DNA from: Candidatus Zixiibacteriota bacterium
GTDB lineage: Bacteria > SM23-81 > DAOVCL01
DNA: 8,812 nt
Reading direction: 5' to 3'
Assembly: GCA_030670005.1 (NCBI GenBank)
Contig: DAOVCL010000076.1
Location: forward strand, 1 to 8,812
Part shown: positions 1-5,821 of the stretch, piece after piece
Layout of the letters: each line of letters starts with the position of its first letter
How positions within the stretch are numbered: position 1 is the first letter of the stretch
Translations under genes and position numbers: made by a program
The notes under the pieces: model-generated
Databases searched by the model: none
What the model saw: the letters and a program-made list of their open reading frames with translations, nothing else
Told to the model about the DNA's origin: nothing

Positions 1-722
1 CTCTTAGACTCCTCTAAGGTAAAAGCCCCCTCTTCACAGAAGACATCACAGAATTTTGCCAATCTCTCTTCAGCTACCCGAGGAATGATCTCTTTGGTCA
101 AAAGTTCTATGTAATCGCTCCTCCTTTCCCTGAATTCATCAGGGATTTGATGAGCCCCTAAGAATGTGGGGATAAGTTCTATCGGCTGTAAGCGGCTCAG
201 CTCTCTTATGGTTGCTAAAATCTTCAACTCATCGTTTAAATTCAATCCATAACCGCTTTTAACTTCAGCAGTTGTAGTTCCATACTTCAACATCCTCTCC
301 AGCCGAGGAAGGGCGAGCTGCACAAGCTCTTCTCTGGTGGACTGGCGAACTTTCTCCACTGTAGCCCTGATCCCCCCACCTCTGGCCTCTATCTCCTGAT
401 AGGTCTTACCCCTTATCCTCTCCTCAAATTCATCCTCCCTTGTTCCGGCAAAGACCAGATGGGTGTGAGGGTCCACAAGTCCAGGGGTAACCACCTTTCC
501 GGAGGCATCTATGACCTTGGTCCTCTCGTCGATCCCTGTCTCTTTCAGGACCTGGGCGGTGACCCCGACAGACACAATCTTCCCCCCCTTTATCCCTACA
601 GCCCCCTTCTTGATTAGACCCAGTTCCTCCATCTGATTCCCTGTGCGAGGGCCATTCAAGCCAGAGTCCAGGGTTAAAAGCTCCTCAGCATCTTTAATGA
701 GTATGTCCAATTTCCCTTTCAT
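1..722 (-). CDS. hutI: Imidazolonepropionase, N-terminal part (gene runs off the left edge)
   Basis: This is the imidazolonepropionase of histidine degradation, a cytoplasmic metal-dependent amidohydrolase that opens 4-imidazolone-5-propionate to N-formimino-L-glutamate. I translated it directly. The start is ATG at 722-720 and 240 codons are visible with no stop; the family is usually about 400-425 residues, so the C-terminal 40% lies outside. Visible landmarks are the amidohydrolase metal motif VDPHTHLVFAG (His86, His88), the ARGGGI segment (113-118), EVKSGYGL (153-160), TFLGAHQIP (186-194, His191) and CDVFCEEGAFT (225-235). This series is characteristic of HutI rather than of other amidohydrolases. 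No Shine-Dalgarno precedes the ATG. In-frame GTG (725-723) and TTG (728-726) codons lie directly upstream and cannot be excluded as starts. The gene is separated from the upstream transglycosylase gene by a terminator and has its own candidate promoter. Other hut genes, if present, would lie further left. Confidence 0.95.
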   Translation of the reverse strand, partial: MKGKLDILIKDAEELLTLDSGLNGPRTGNQMEELGLIKKGAVGIKGGKIVSVGVTAQVLKETGIDERTKVIDASGKVVTPGLVDPHTHLVFAGTREDEFEERIRGKTYQEIEARGGGIRATVEKVRQSTREELVQLALPRLERMLKYGTTTAEVKSGYGLNLNDELKILATIRELSRLQPIELIPTFLGAHQIPDEFRERRSDYIELLTKEIIPRVAEERLAKFCDVFCEEGAFTLEESK

Positions 723-730
723 CACCAACC

Positions 731-759
731 AAATTACTTGATAGACCAGGATATGTCAA
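731..759 (-). promoter_or_regulatory. Candidate sigma70-type promoter of hutI
   Basis: On the minus strand a perfect -35 box TTGACA (759-754) is followed by a 17-nt spacer and a weak -10 candidate TAATTT (736-731, 3 of 6 consensus bases). Only 8 nt separate the -10 box from the hutI ATG, so transcription would begin at or within a base or two of the start codon. This agrees with the lack of a Shine-Dalgarno, but the -10 box is poor and the call remains a prediction. Confidence 0.45.
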
Positions 760-830
760 GAGGAATCGATTTAGCCCGTCCCAAGATTTTGATGACCTCC
801 TGAGGGTGGTATGGTGAGGGGCTCAGTCAG

Positions 831-863
831 AAAAAGAGGGGCTGGCAGAAGCCAGCCCCTCTT
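831..863 (-). terminator. Rho-independent terminator of the lytic transglycosylase gene
   Basis: A perfect 13-bp GC-rich stem (834-846 pairing with 851-863) encloses a 4-nt loop. On the minus strand it is followed at once by a run of five T (835-831, partly paired) and then CT. It begins 22 nt after the stop codon of the transglycosylase gene. On the plus strand no T-run follows the stem, so it acts leftward only and insulates hutI from the gene upstream. Confidence 0.9.
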
Positions 864-885
864 CCCTTATGATGAAAGCTTCAAT

Positions 886-3285
886 CTACTGTTGTTCTCC
901 CCATATCTCCTTGTATCTGACATAATCCTTGAGAACCATCTTCAGGTAGGATCTTGTCTGGGTATAATCTATCCTCTCCACAAAGAGGTCTATGTCCAAT
1001 GGCTCCTTTAATCCTTTTTTCCACCTGAGCACATTGGTTGGCCCTCCATTGTAGGCGGCCAGGGCCATCTCCGGCCTCCCACCAAAACGATACAATTGTT
1101 GAATCAAGTAGTGGATACCCAGGTCTAAGTTAATATCCTTCAGGTAGAGACCCTGGGAAGAAATGCTCCGCCTTCCCAAGGAGCGAGCCACCTCCTTACC
1201 TGTGGAGGGCATAATCTGCATTAGACCCAGAGCCCCAGCTCTGGAGGTGGCATAAGGGTCAAATCGGCTCTCTCTCCTAATAAGGGCCAAGACAAAAAGG
1301 GGATCAAGGCTGGCCTTGCGACATCGCTCCCAGGCATCAGCACAAAGATGCACGGGATAAAGCCAACGGAGAAGATAGGGAGCTATATCCCCTACCCCTC
1401 TTTTTTTTGTCCAGTCCTCAATCCAACTGGCCACCTTATGACCTCTTAAATCCCAGCCAAGTTTAGAATAGAAACCCAAAAGGTCGGAAAGGGCCTGTGG
1501 GTTACCCCATTGGGCCTTTTCCACCTGAACAAATTCCCTTTTGGCCTCCTCGGTTAATCCCAGATTGGCCAGCATTCTCCCCTTCTGGTAGTGGAAATCC
1601 CCCTCTAAAGATAAAGAATCTTGATTGGGGAAATTGCTCCTCACCCAGGAGGAAAAATACAACCTCTCCCTCACCTGCTCCTTAAACTTCAGGGTCTTTA
1701 TCATCAATCCAGAGGATGGTTCCCTAAAGGGGGTGAGGTTGTCCTCCCCACTGAGGAGGGATTTGGCCTTTAGGCCATAGTAGGAATATGGATACTCCCC
1801 GGCCAGTTCTCTGAGGATTTTCTTGGCCTGTTTGACTTTCCCCATTTTCTGGTAGATTTTGGAAGTCCAGTAGATGGCTGTCTTCAAAAATGGGCTCTGA
1901 TCATAGAGTTGGGGAAATCGGTTAAACAGGGAGAGGGATCTGAGCCAATCTCCGCCTTGGTAGAAACAGAAAGCTGCCCTCCAGAGGGACTGATCAGCCA
2001 GTTTGCCCTGGGAATAGCGGGTTTGGGCCATCAGATATTGATTGGCCGCCCCCTCATAATCCCCACTCCCTTCCAAAACCCCTCCAGCCAGAAAGAGCGC
2101 TCTTTCCGCATCCTCTGCCCTGGGATAGCGTAAGGAAAAATCCCTGAACCTCCAGAAGGCATCCTCTGTCTTCCCCAATCTCCAATCACATAAGGCGGTC
2201 TGGAACCTGGATTTTTGGGAGAAGGGGCTATGGGAAAATTTGGAGATCAGGGAAAGATAAAGTGATTTTGCCTGTGAATAATCCCCCAGCTTAAAGAGAC
2301 AGTTGGCCTTCAGGAAAGTGGCCTCATCAGCCCATCTTCCCTGGGGAACAGATTTGAGGTAATAGCCAAATTGGTCCAGGGCAATTCTCCATTCCCCTCT
2401 ATGAAAATAGACCTTTCCTCTGAGAATTCTCTCCTCTGGGTTGAGTTTTTCACCTTTTAATTTCATAATTCCCTTCATAGCTTTAAGGGCAAGGGGATCC
2501 CGAGGGAAGGATCTAACCACCCTCAAGTAGTAGCTCAGTGATTTAGAGATCTCCCCCATCGATTCATATAACTTCCCTACCTGGAAGAGGGAGTTGGCAT
2601 TATCTCCCCAGCCCTTAGCCATTTCCGCCGCTTGCTGGAAATCCCCCTTCTGGCTATAGGCCCTAACTATCATCCTCTGAGAATCCCAGTAAAGGAGGCT
2701 CTCCCGGGGGATGCGGGATAGAACATCTACTGACATAGAGGGCTCCTCCAGACCAAGGTAACACTTCCCCAAAAGGTAGAGGACATAGTCCCACAAGGGG
2801 AAATCAGAGCTTAAGGTCTTCAGGTGATTTATTCCCTCTCTCCACCTCCCAAGTTGGGCAAAGGAGTATCCCATCTGGAAGTGGATATTCGCCCTTTCGT
2901 CCGTGCAGGAGGAGAGCCAGGCCAGGGAGGCCTGGTAGTTTCCCTCCTCCAGATACAATTTGGCCAGAGACCGTTTTGCCTCCTCTGCCTGAGGGAGATG
3001 GAAGAGAAGAAGCTGATAGGCCTTGATCGCTGCTTTTTTCTGGTTGAGCCTCTCCAGACAGAGGGTTAACCTTTGCCGGGATTTTAAAAGGAGTTCTGGA
3101 TCCGCCCAGATGGAGATCAGAGCAAGATAGTCCTCCTTGGCCCTCTGGTAATCCCCCCAGACGAAGGCTTCCTCAGCATCCTTCTCCAAATTTTCAACCC
3201 TTTGAGGGGAAGGAAGAGAAGAGGCGAAGGGAAAAAGGAGGATAAGACTAAGGCAGAGACTGATCTTTGAGGATCTAAATTTCAT
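886..3285 (-). CDS. Soluble lytic murein transglycosylase with TPR-like repeats (Slt70 family)
   Basis: This is a predicted periplasmic lytic transglycosylase of 799 residues that cleaves the MurNAc-GlcNAc bond of peptidoglycan with formation of 1,6-anhydro-MurNAc. Residues 1 to about 23 form a signal peptide (basic start KFRSSK, then a hydrophobic core ending FPFASS) with no lipobox cysteine. Residues about 30-640 are helical TPR-like repeats, for example around 317-390 (LFKLGDYSQAKSLY) and 395-500, as in the superhelical arm of Slt proteins. The C-terminal SLT domain starts near residue 650 and has the expected motifs: RRESRF with catalytic Glu672, GALGLMQIMPSTG (684-696), AAYNGG (743-748) and ERIDYTQTRSYL (770-781). 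The length is somewhat above E. coli Slt70 because of extra repeats. The ATG lacks a clear Shine-Dalgarno but gives a good signal peptide. The gene is monocistronic and ends at its own terminator. An A8 run (1401-1408, codons 626-629) keeps the reading frame. Confidence 0.93.
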   Translation of the reverse strand: MKFRSSKISLCLSLILLFPFASSLPSPQRVENLEKDAEEAFVWGDYQRAKEDYLALISIWADPELLLKSRQRLTLCLERLNQKKAAIKAYQLLLFHLPQAEEAKRSLAKLYLEEGNYQASLAWLSSCTDERANIHFQMGYSFAQLGRWREGINHLKTLSSDFPLWDYVLYLLGKCYLGLEEPSMSVDVLSRIPRESLLYWDSQRMIVRAYSQKGDFQQAAEMAKGWGDNANSLFQVGKLYESMGEISKSLSYYLRVVRSFPRDPLALKAMKGIMKLKGEKLNPEERILRGKVYFHRGEWRIALDQFGYYLKSVPQGRWADEATFLKANCLFKLGDYSQAKSLYLSLISKFSHSPFSQKSRFQTALCDWRLGKTEDAFWRFRDFSLRYPRAEDAERALFLAGGVLEGSGDYEGAANQYLMAQTRYSQGKLADQSLWRAAFCFYQGGDWLRSLSLFNRFPQLYDQSPFLKTAIYWTSKIYQKMGKVKQAKKILRELAGEYPYSYYGLKAKSLLSGEDNLTPFREPSSGLMIKTLKFKEQVRERLYFSSWVRSNFPNQDSLSLEGDFHYQKGRMLANLGLTEEAKREFVQVEKAQWGNPQALSDLLGFYSKLGWDLRGHKVASWIEDWTKKRGVGDIAPYLLRWLYPVHLCADAWERCRKASLDPLFVLALIRRESRFDPYATSRAGALGLMQIMPSTGKEVARSLGRRSISSQGLYLKDINLDLGIHYLIQQLYRFGGRPEMALAAYNGGPTNVLRWKKGLKEPLDIDLFVERIDYTQTRSYLKMVLKDYVRYKEIWGEQQ

Positions 3286-3346
3286 ACTTTTAAGTAATTC
3301 TTCAAATTGGCTTGCGCTTTCTTTTGCCCCACGCCGGGAATCCAGC

Positions 3347-3363
3347 CTTCAAGCCGCTTGAAG
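3347..3363. repeat. 17-bp perfect inverted repeat upstream of the transglycosylase gene
   Basis: CTTCAAGC and GCTTGAAG flank a single central C, giving a perfect 8+1+8 palindrome whose near edge is about 62 bp upstream of the transglycosylase ATG. The symmetry and place would suit an operator for a dimeric regulator. No regulator can be named and the function is speculative. Confidence 0.3.
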
Positions 3364-3375
3364 CACTCCCCTTAA

Positions 3376-3580
3376 CCCGAACTATTCATTCATAAATCTT
3401 CGCCACGAAGGCACTAAGCATGTCCTGAGCGAGGCCGAAGGATCACCAAGAATATGAGAGATTAGAGCACTTCAATTTGTGACTTGAGTTACCTTGCATT
3501 AGCCTCTAACCTTTTATTTCAATCCCTATTCTATCAATACTTTGGGGCTTGGTGTCTTTGTGGCATATGAATTATTCAGG
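3376..3580. repeat. MITE-like intergenic element with imperfect terminal inverted repeats
   Basis: Two arms of 17 nt, 3402-3418 (GCCACGAAGGCACTAAG) and 3548-3564 (reverse complement GCCACAAAGACACCAAG), match at 14 of 17 positions; all three differences are transitions. Similarity continues outward with gaps (TCATA on both sides, then a CCYGAA end at 3376-3381 and 3575-3580), giving a non-coding element of about 205 bp. CACNAAG heptamers occur at 3404, 3412 and 3434. Between the last two sits TCCTGAGCGAGGCCGAAGGA (3423-3442), which resembles a motif I recall as widespread in intergenic DNA of environmental bacteria. No target-site duplication is clear. The element codes for nothing and would need a transposase from elsewhere. 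Confidence 0.55.
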
Positions 3581-3606
3581 CTAAACAACCCTTAAAGTTA
3601 CAGCTT

Positions 3607-3618
3607 TAATCCGGATTA
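3607..3618. repeat. 12-bp perfect palindrome TAATCCGGATTA
   Basis: This is an exact two-fold symmetric sequence 68 bp upstream of the -35 box of the rightward operon. A small flanking inverted repeat, TTAAAG (3592-3597) and CTTTAA (3604-3609), overlaps it. It may be a regulator site; a chance palindrome of this length is also possible. Confidence 0.25.
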
Positions 3619-3686
3619 TGGGAATATATCCACTAAATTCTTAAAGTCAAGCTATCATTTAGGGAGGATTTTTTTTAAAAAAGACC

Positions 3687-3715
3687 TTGACAGAGGGGTA
3701 ATTTTTTGGTATAAA
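3687..3715 (+). promoter_or_regulatory. Strong sigma70-type promoter of the rightward operon
   Basis: A perfect -35 TTGACA (3687-3692), an ideal 17-nt spacer and -10 TATAAA (3710-3715, 5 of 6 bases) form a near-consensus promoter. A T8A6 tract (3669-3682) lies just upstream of the -35 box, where an UP element would contact the RNA polymerase alpha subunits. Transcription should start near 3722, leaving a leader of about 16 nt that contains little beyond the ribosome binding site. It is the only clear promoter ahead of the five plus-strand genes. Confidence 0.85.
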
Positions 3716-3725
3716 TTAGAAAAAT

Positions 3726-3732
3726 GAGGAGG
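3726..3732 (+). promoter_or_regulatory. Shine-Dalgarno site that selects a TTG start
   Basis: GAGGAGG is complementary to the 16S rRNA 3' end and lies 5 nt before TTG at 3738. The ATG at 3724 overlaps the site and opens a frame that stops after nine codons, so it is not the start. The next in-frame candidate, GTG at 3750, is too far from the site to be preferred. Confidence 0.8.
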
Positions 3733-3737
3733 TTGAG

Positions 3738-4448
3738 TTGGTTAAGGATGTGAAGAAGAAGATAGAGAGGTTTAACCGGAAGTTTAAATCTAAAGGGGGA
3801 ATAGCCAAATTCAGGAAGATGGTGGAGAGGCTCGACACCCTTCAGCAGATAGGAGATCATTTTGGCTTCTCCAGGCAAAATACTTGGCAGCTATACAATG
3901 ACCTCTATGAAGAGCCCTTCTCCCAGATAAGGAACAGGAGAACCTTCCTCACAATGGAGAGAAGGACCAACACCCTGGAGGGGAAGTTAGAGCTATACCA
4001 GAGGGGAGGTAGTGCCTGGAGAAGGATATTCTACACTAAGGTGGTGAAGACGGAAGGAACAAAAAAGGGATTGGATGTAAGGCTTATCGGCAATACATCC
4101 TCCTATGTTGGACTGCGTATTAATGGGCACAAGGTCATCGTTTCAGGCACCAAGACCAAGAGGGTATTCTACAACACCAAAGGGAGGGAGCCTCAGGTCT
4201 ACTTCCGTTTCCATATTAGCCCCCGGGAATGTGACTTCTATGTCTTTGTCTTGGACCAGGGAAGGGGGAATTATCTCTTTTATATCATCCCCCAGGAGAA
4301 GATAAAAGGGCTCAGAGGGGTTAACCTGAAGGCCAATTATGATGTCCATCTGCCTCCAGGGTCTTCTGGTAAGCTCCCCTACAACTTAGGGAAGAGCAAG
4401 TACAGGGAGCATCTGGAGGCCTGGGATGTATTCAAGACCCCAAAGTGA
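3738..4448 (+). CDS. Unrecognised basic protein with an N-terminal HTH-like segment
   Basis: I do not recognise this 236-residue protein. It starts at TTG, fixed by a strong Shine-Dalgarno. Residues 1-30 are very rich in Lys and Arg. Residues about 34-56 (TLQQIGDHFGFSRQNTWQLY and following) have the pattern of a helix-turn-helix, with a turn before SRQNTW, suggesting DNA binding. The C-terminal half (about 95-235) looks like an alpha/beta domain with alternating strands, and CDFYVFVLD (165-173) followed by NYLFYIIPQEKI (178-189) recalls the end of PD-(D/E)XK-type nuclease domains such as those of intron-associated endonucleases. I cannot find a convincing D...(E/Q)xK active site, so nuclease activity is only a guess. 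There is no signal peptide or membrane segment, so it should be cytoplasmic. It is the first gene of the operon, and its TGA overlaps the GTG of the next gene by 4 nt. A transcription regulator is the main alternative. Confidence 0.8.
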   Translation: MVKDVKKKIERFNRKFKSKGGIAKFRKMVERLDTLQQIGDHFGFSRQNTWQLYNDLYEEPFSQIRNRRTFLTMERRTNTLEGKLELYQRGGSAWRRIFYTKVVKTEGTKKGLDVRLIGNTSSYVGLRINGHKVIVSGTKTKRVFYNTKGREPQVYFRFHISPRECDFYVFVLDQGRGNYLFYIIPQEKIKGLRGVNLKANYDVHLPPGSSGKLPYNLGKSKYREHLEAWDVFKTPK

Positions 4449-5611
4449 GGGCTCTTTACCTTCTTCTTATACCCCTTCTTCTCCTCGGATGCGCCAAGAA
4501 GAAGGGGACTGAGCCTCCCTCCAATCCTCCTCTTCCGGTCCACCTCAATGAACCGGAGGTTATAGGTCGAAACAGTATCCTTCTGGTTTGGACCTCCAGC
4601 CAGGAGGAGGACTTCTCTTCCTATAGGCTTTACAGGGGTTGTGGCCAAGAGGATTTTGGTCTCTTAAAGACCTTTACCCAAAGGTCAGAGACCACTTATA
4701 CCGACAGTGAATTGATGGAGGGAACCTCTTATCGGTATAAGGTTGTAGTTGTCAACCAAGGAGGCCAATCTGCTTCTAGCAACATAGTTAATGTCTACCT
4801 TCCTGGAATATTTCTGTATCCTCCCTCCCATATAACCAGCCGATCAATGATGATCTCCTGGACTTCATCCACAGATCCAGATTTCCACTCCTACCGGCTA
4901 TACTATTCCACCTCTGCCCCGGTTGATACTACCTGCGAGCTTTTAGTCACTGACACCCTGAGTTCTGATACCACCTTCTGCCATACCGGATTAGAGGACA
5001 ACACCCAACATTACTACAGGGTCTACATCGCCTACCAGGATGGTTCCTCTCAGGCCAGTAACCTTGTCTCTGGGTTTACCCAGGGTGGGGATTACTGCTT
5101 TTATTTGCAGATTGAAGATGGCTCTGGATTACCAAGAGGGAAGGTTGCCATTCCACTTACCCTCGTCAACTGTGCCTCTATAGGCAGCTTTGAAATTCGC
5201 TTGACATGGGAAAAAGAGCCAGTCGATTCCGTGCAGATTAGGGATTGGACCTATTGGGTAGAGGGAGAGGAGTATCATCTGGCCTATTTTAATGCCGGGC
5301 TCCAGGATGTTGGTGATTCCATTCAAGCCCATTTAGTGGGATTTTGCCAAATGCCTGGGAATCAGAATCCACCCCTGCCCATAAGTCAGGAACCAGATAC
5401 TTTAGCCCTATTTACCTTTTGGCTTAGCCCCAACTGGGATGGCCAACCTATTCCTATTTGTTTCTTAACGGAAAACCCCTATCGTGATAACACAATCAGT
5501 GATCCTACCGGCTCAATGTTGTATTGCGCCTCTGGTGCTTATCCATCTAATACCTGCCCTCCTAATCCCGCCATAGAGCTATTTGATGGCAAGATAACAC
5601 CTCAACTATAG
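4445..5611 (+). CDS. Lipoprotein with two FnIII-like repeats and a cohesin-like C-terminal domain
   Basis: This is a predicted secreted lipoprotein of 388 residues. The N-terminus has Arg2, a hydrophobic core and the lipobox LLGC (13-16), so Cys16 should be lipidated after cleavage. A Pro-rich linker follows. Two similar FnIII-like beta-sandwich repeats lie at about 33-118 and 122-212; each holds the pattern WTSS...DF.SYRLY (49-63 and 139-153), pointing to an internal duplication. Residues about 217-388 resemble cohesin-type domains: a strand pattern starting LQIEDGSGLPRGKVAIPL, then IGSFEIRLTW, and ending NTISDPTGS...LFDGKI. Nine cysteines besides Cys16 could form disulfides. No catalytic motif is seen, so an adhesion or scaffold role on the envelope is inferred. 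Start GTG overlaps the stop of the upstream gene (GTGA) and has no good Shine-Dalgarno, which suggests translational coupling. Nine nucleotides separate it from the next gene. Confidence 0.85.
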   Translation: MRALYLLLIPLLLLGCAKKKGTEPPSNPPLPVHLNEPEVIGRNSILLVWTSSQEEDFSSYRLYRGCGQEDFGLLKTFTQRSETTYTDSELMEGTSYRYKVVVVNQGGQSASSNIVNVYLPGIFLYPPSHITSRSMMISWTSSTDPDFHSYRLYYSTSAPVDTTCELLVTDTLSSDTTFCHTGLEDNTQHYYRVYIAYQDGSSQASNLVSGFTQGGDYCFYLQIEDGSGLPRGKVAIPLTLVNCASIGSFEIRLTWEKEPVDSVQIRDWTYWVEGEEYHLAYFNAGLQDVGDSIQAHLVGFCQMPGNQNPPLPISQEPDTLALFTFWLSPNWDGQPIPICFLTENPYRDNTISDPTGSMLYCASGAYPSNTCPPNPAIELFDGKITPQL

Positions 5612-5620
5612 GGAGATGAA

Positions 5621-5821
5621 ATGGCAATTAATTGCGAAAATTATGAAGAGAATTTGAGCTTTTGCAACTGCACCTATCCTGGCTGCTCGCACAAGGGAAA
5701 CTGTTGTTCCTGCCTCAGATACCACCTAAAAATGAAGGAGCTTCCCGCCTGTTGCTTTCCCAATTCAGTGGAGAAAACCTATGACAGATCCTTTCAAAAG
5801 TTTATCGAGACTTACAGTTGA
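5621..5821 (+). CDS. Small cysteine-rich protein, DUF6485-like
   Basis: This 66-residue protein has nine cysteines (5, 15, 17, 22, 28, 29, 31, 44, 45) and two histidines (24, 35). The pattern NLSFCNCTYPGCSHKGNCC, then CLRYH, ELPACCFP and EKTYDRSFQKFIE matches my memory of the DUF6485 family, whose function is unknown to me. The Cys/His spacing suggests a small metal-binding fold, probably zinc. There is no signal peptide, so it should be cytoplasmic. The ATG is preceded by GGGAG (5611-5615) at 5-nt spacing. The upstream lipoprotein gene ends 9 nt earlier, and the stop codon directly abuts the GTG start of gatA, so it is embedded in the operon where some bacteria carry gatC. It is not GatC: it is shorter than the usual 95 or so residues and lacks that family's helical pattern. 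Confidence 0.85.
   Translation: MAINCENYEENLSFCNCTYPGCSHKGNCCSCLRYHLKMKELPACCFPNSVEKTYDRSFQKFIETYS

Larger units (their letters stand above)
3286..3737. other. Divergent intergenic region between the transglycosylase gene and the rightward operon
   Basis: These 452 bases hold no convincing gene on either strand. They carry a palindrome close to the transglycosylase gene (3347-3363), a MITE-like inverted-repeat element (about 3376-3580), a second palindrome (3607-3618) and the promoter and ribosome binding site of the rightward operon (3669-3732). I found no good promoter for the leftward transglycosylase gene; it may be weak or use another sigma factor. Confidence 0.75.

Noticed and set aside
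785..825. CTGAG...CTCAG and AGGAGG-like sequences upstream of hutI
   Set aside because: The stem is only 5 bp, and the minus-strand AGGAGG leads to no sustained frame joined to hutI.
811..1011. Plus-strand open frame of 66 codons across the terminator and the end of the transglycosylase gene
   Set aside because: It runs through the terminator hairpin and antisense to conserved SLT-domain codons; no ribosome site or family signal.
4379..4648. Minus-strand open frame of 89 codons
   Set aside because: It is antisense to the junction of two operon genes with good coding evidence and has no supporting start signal.
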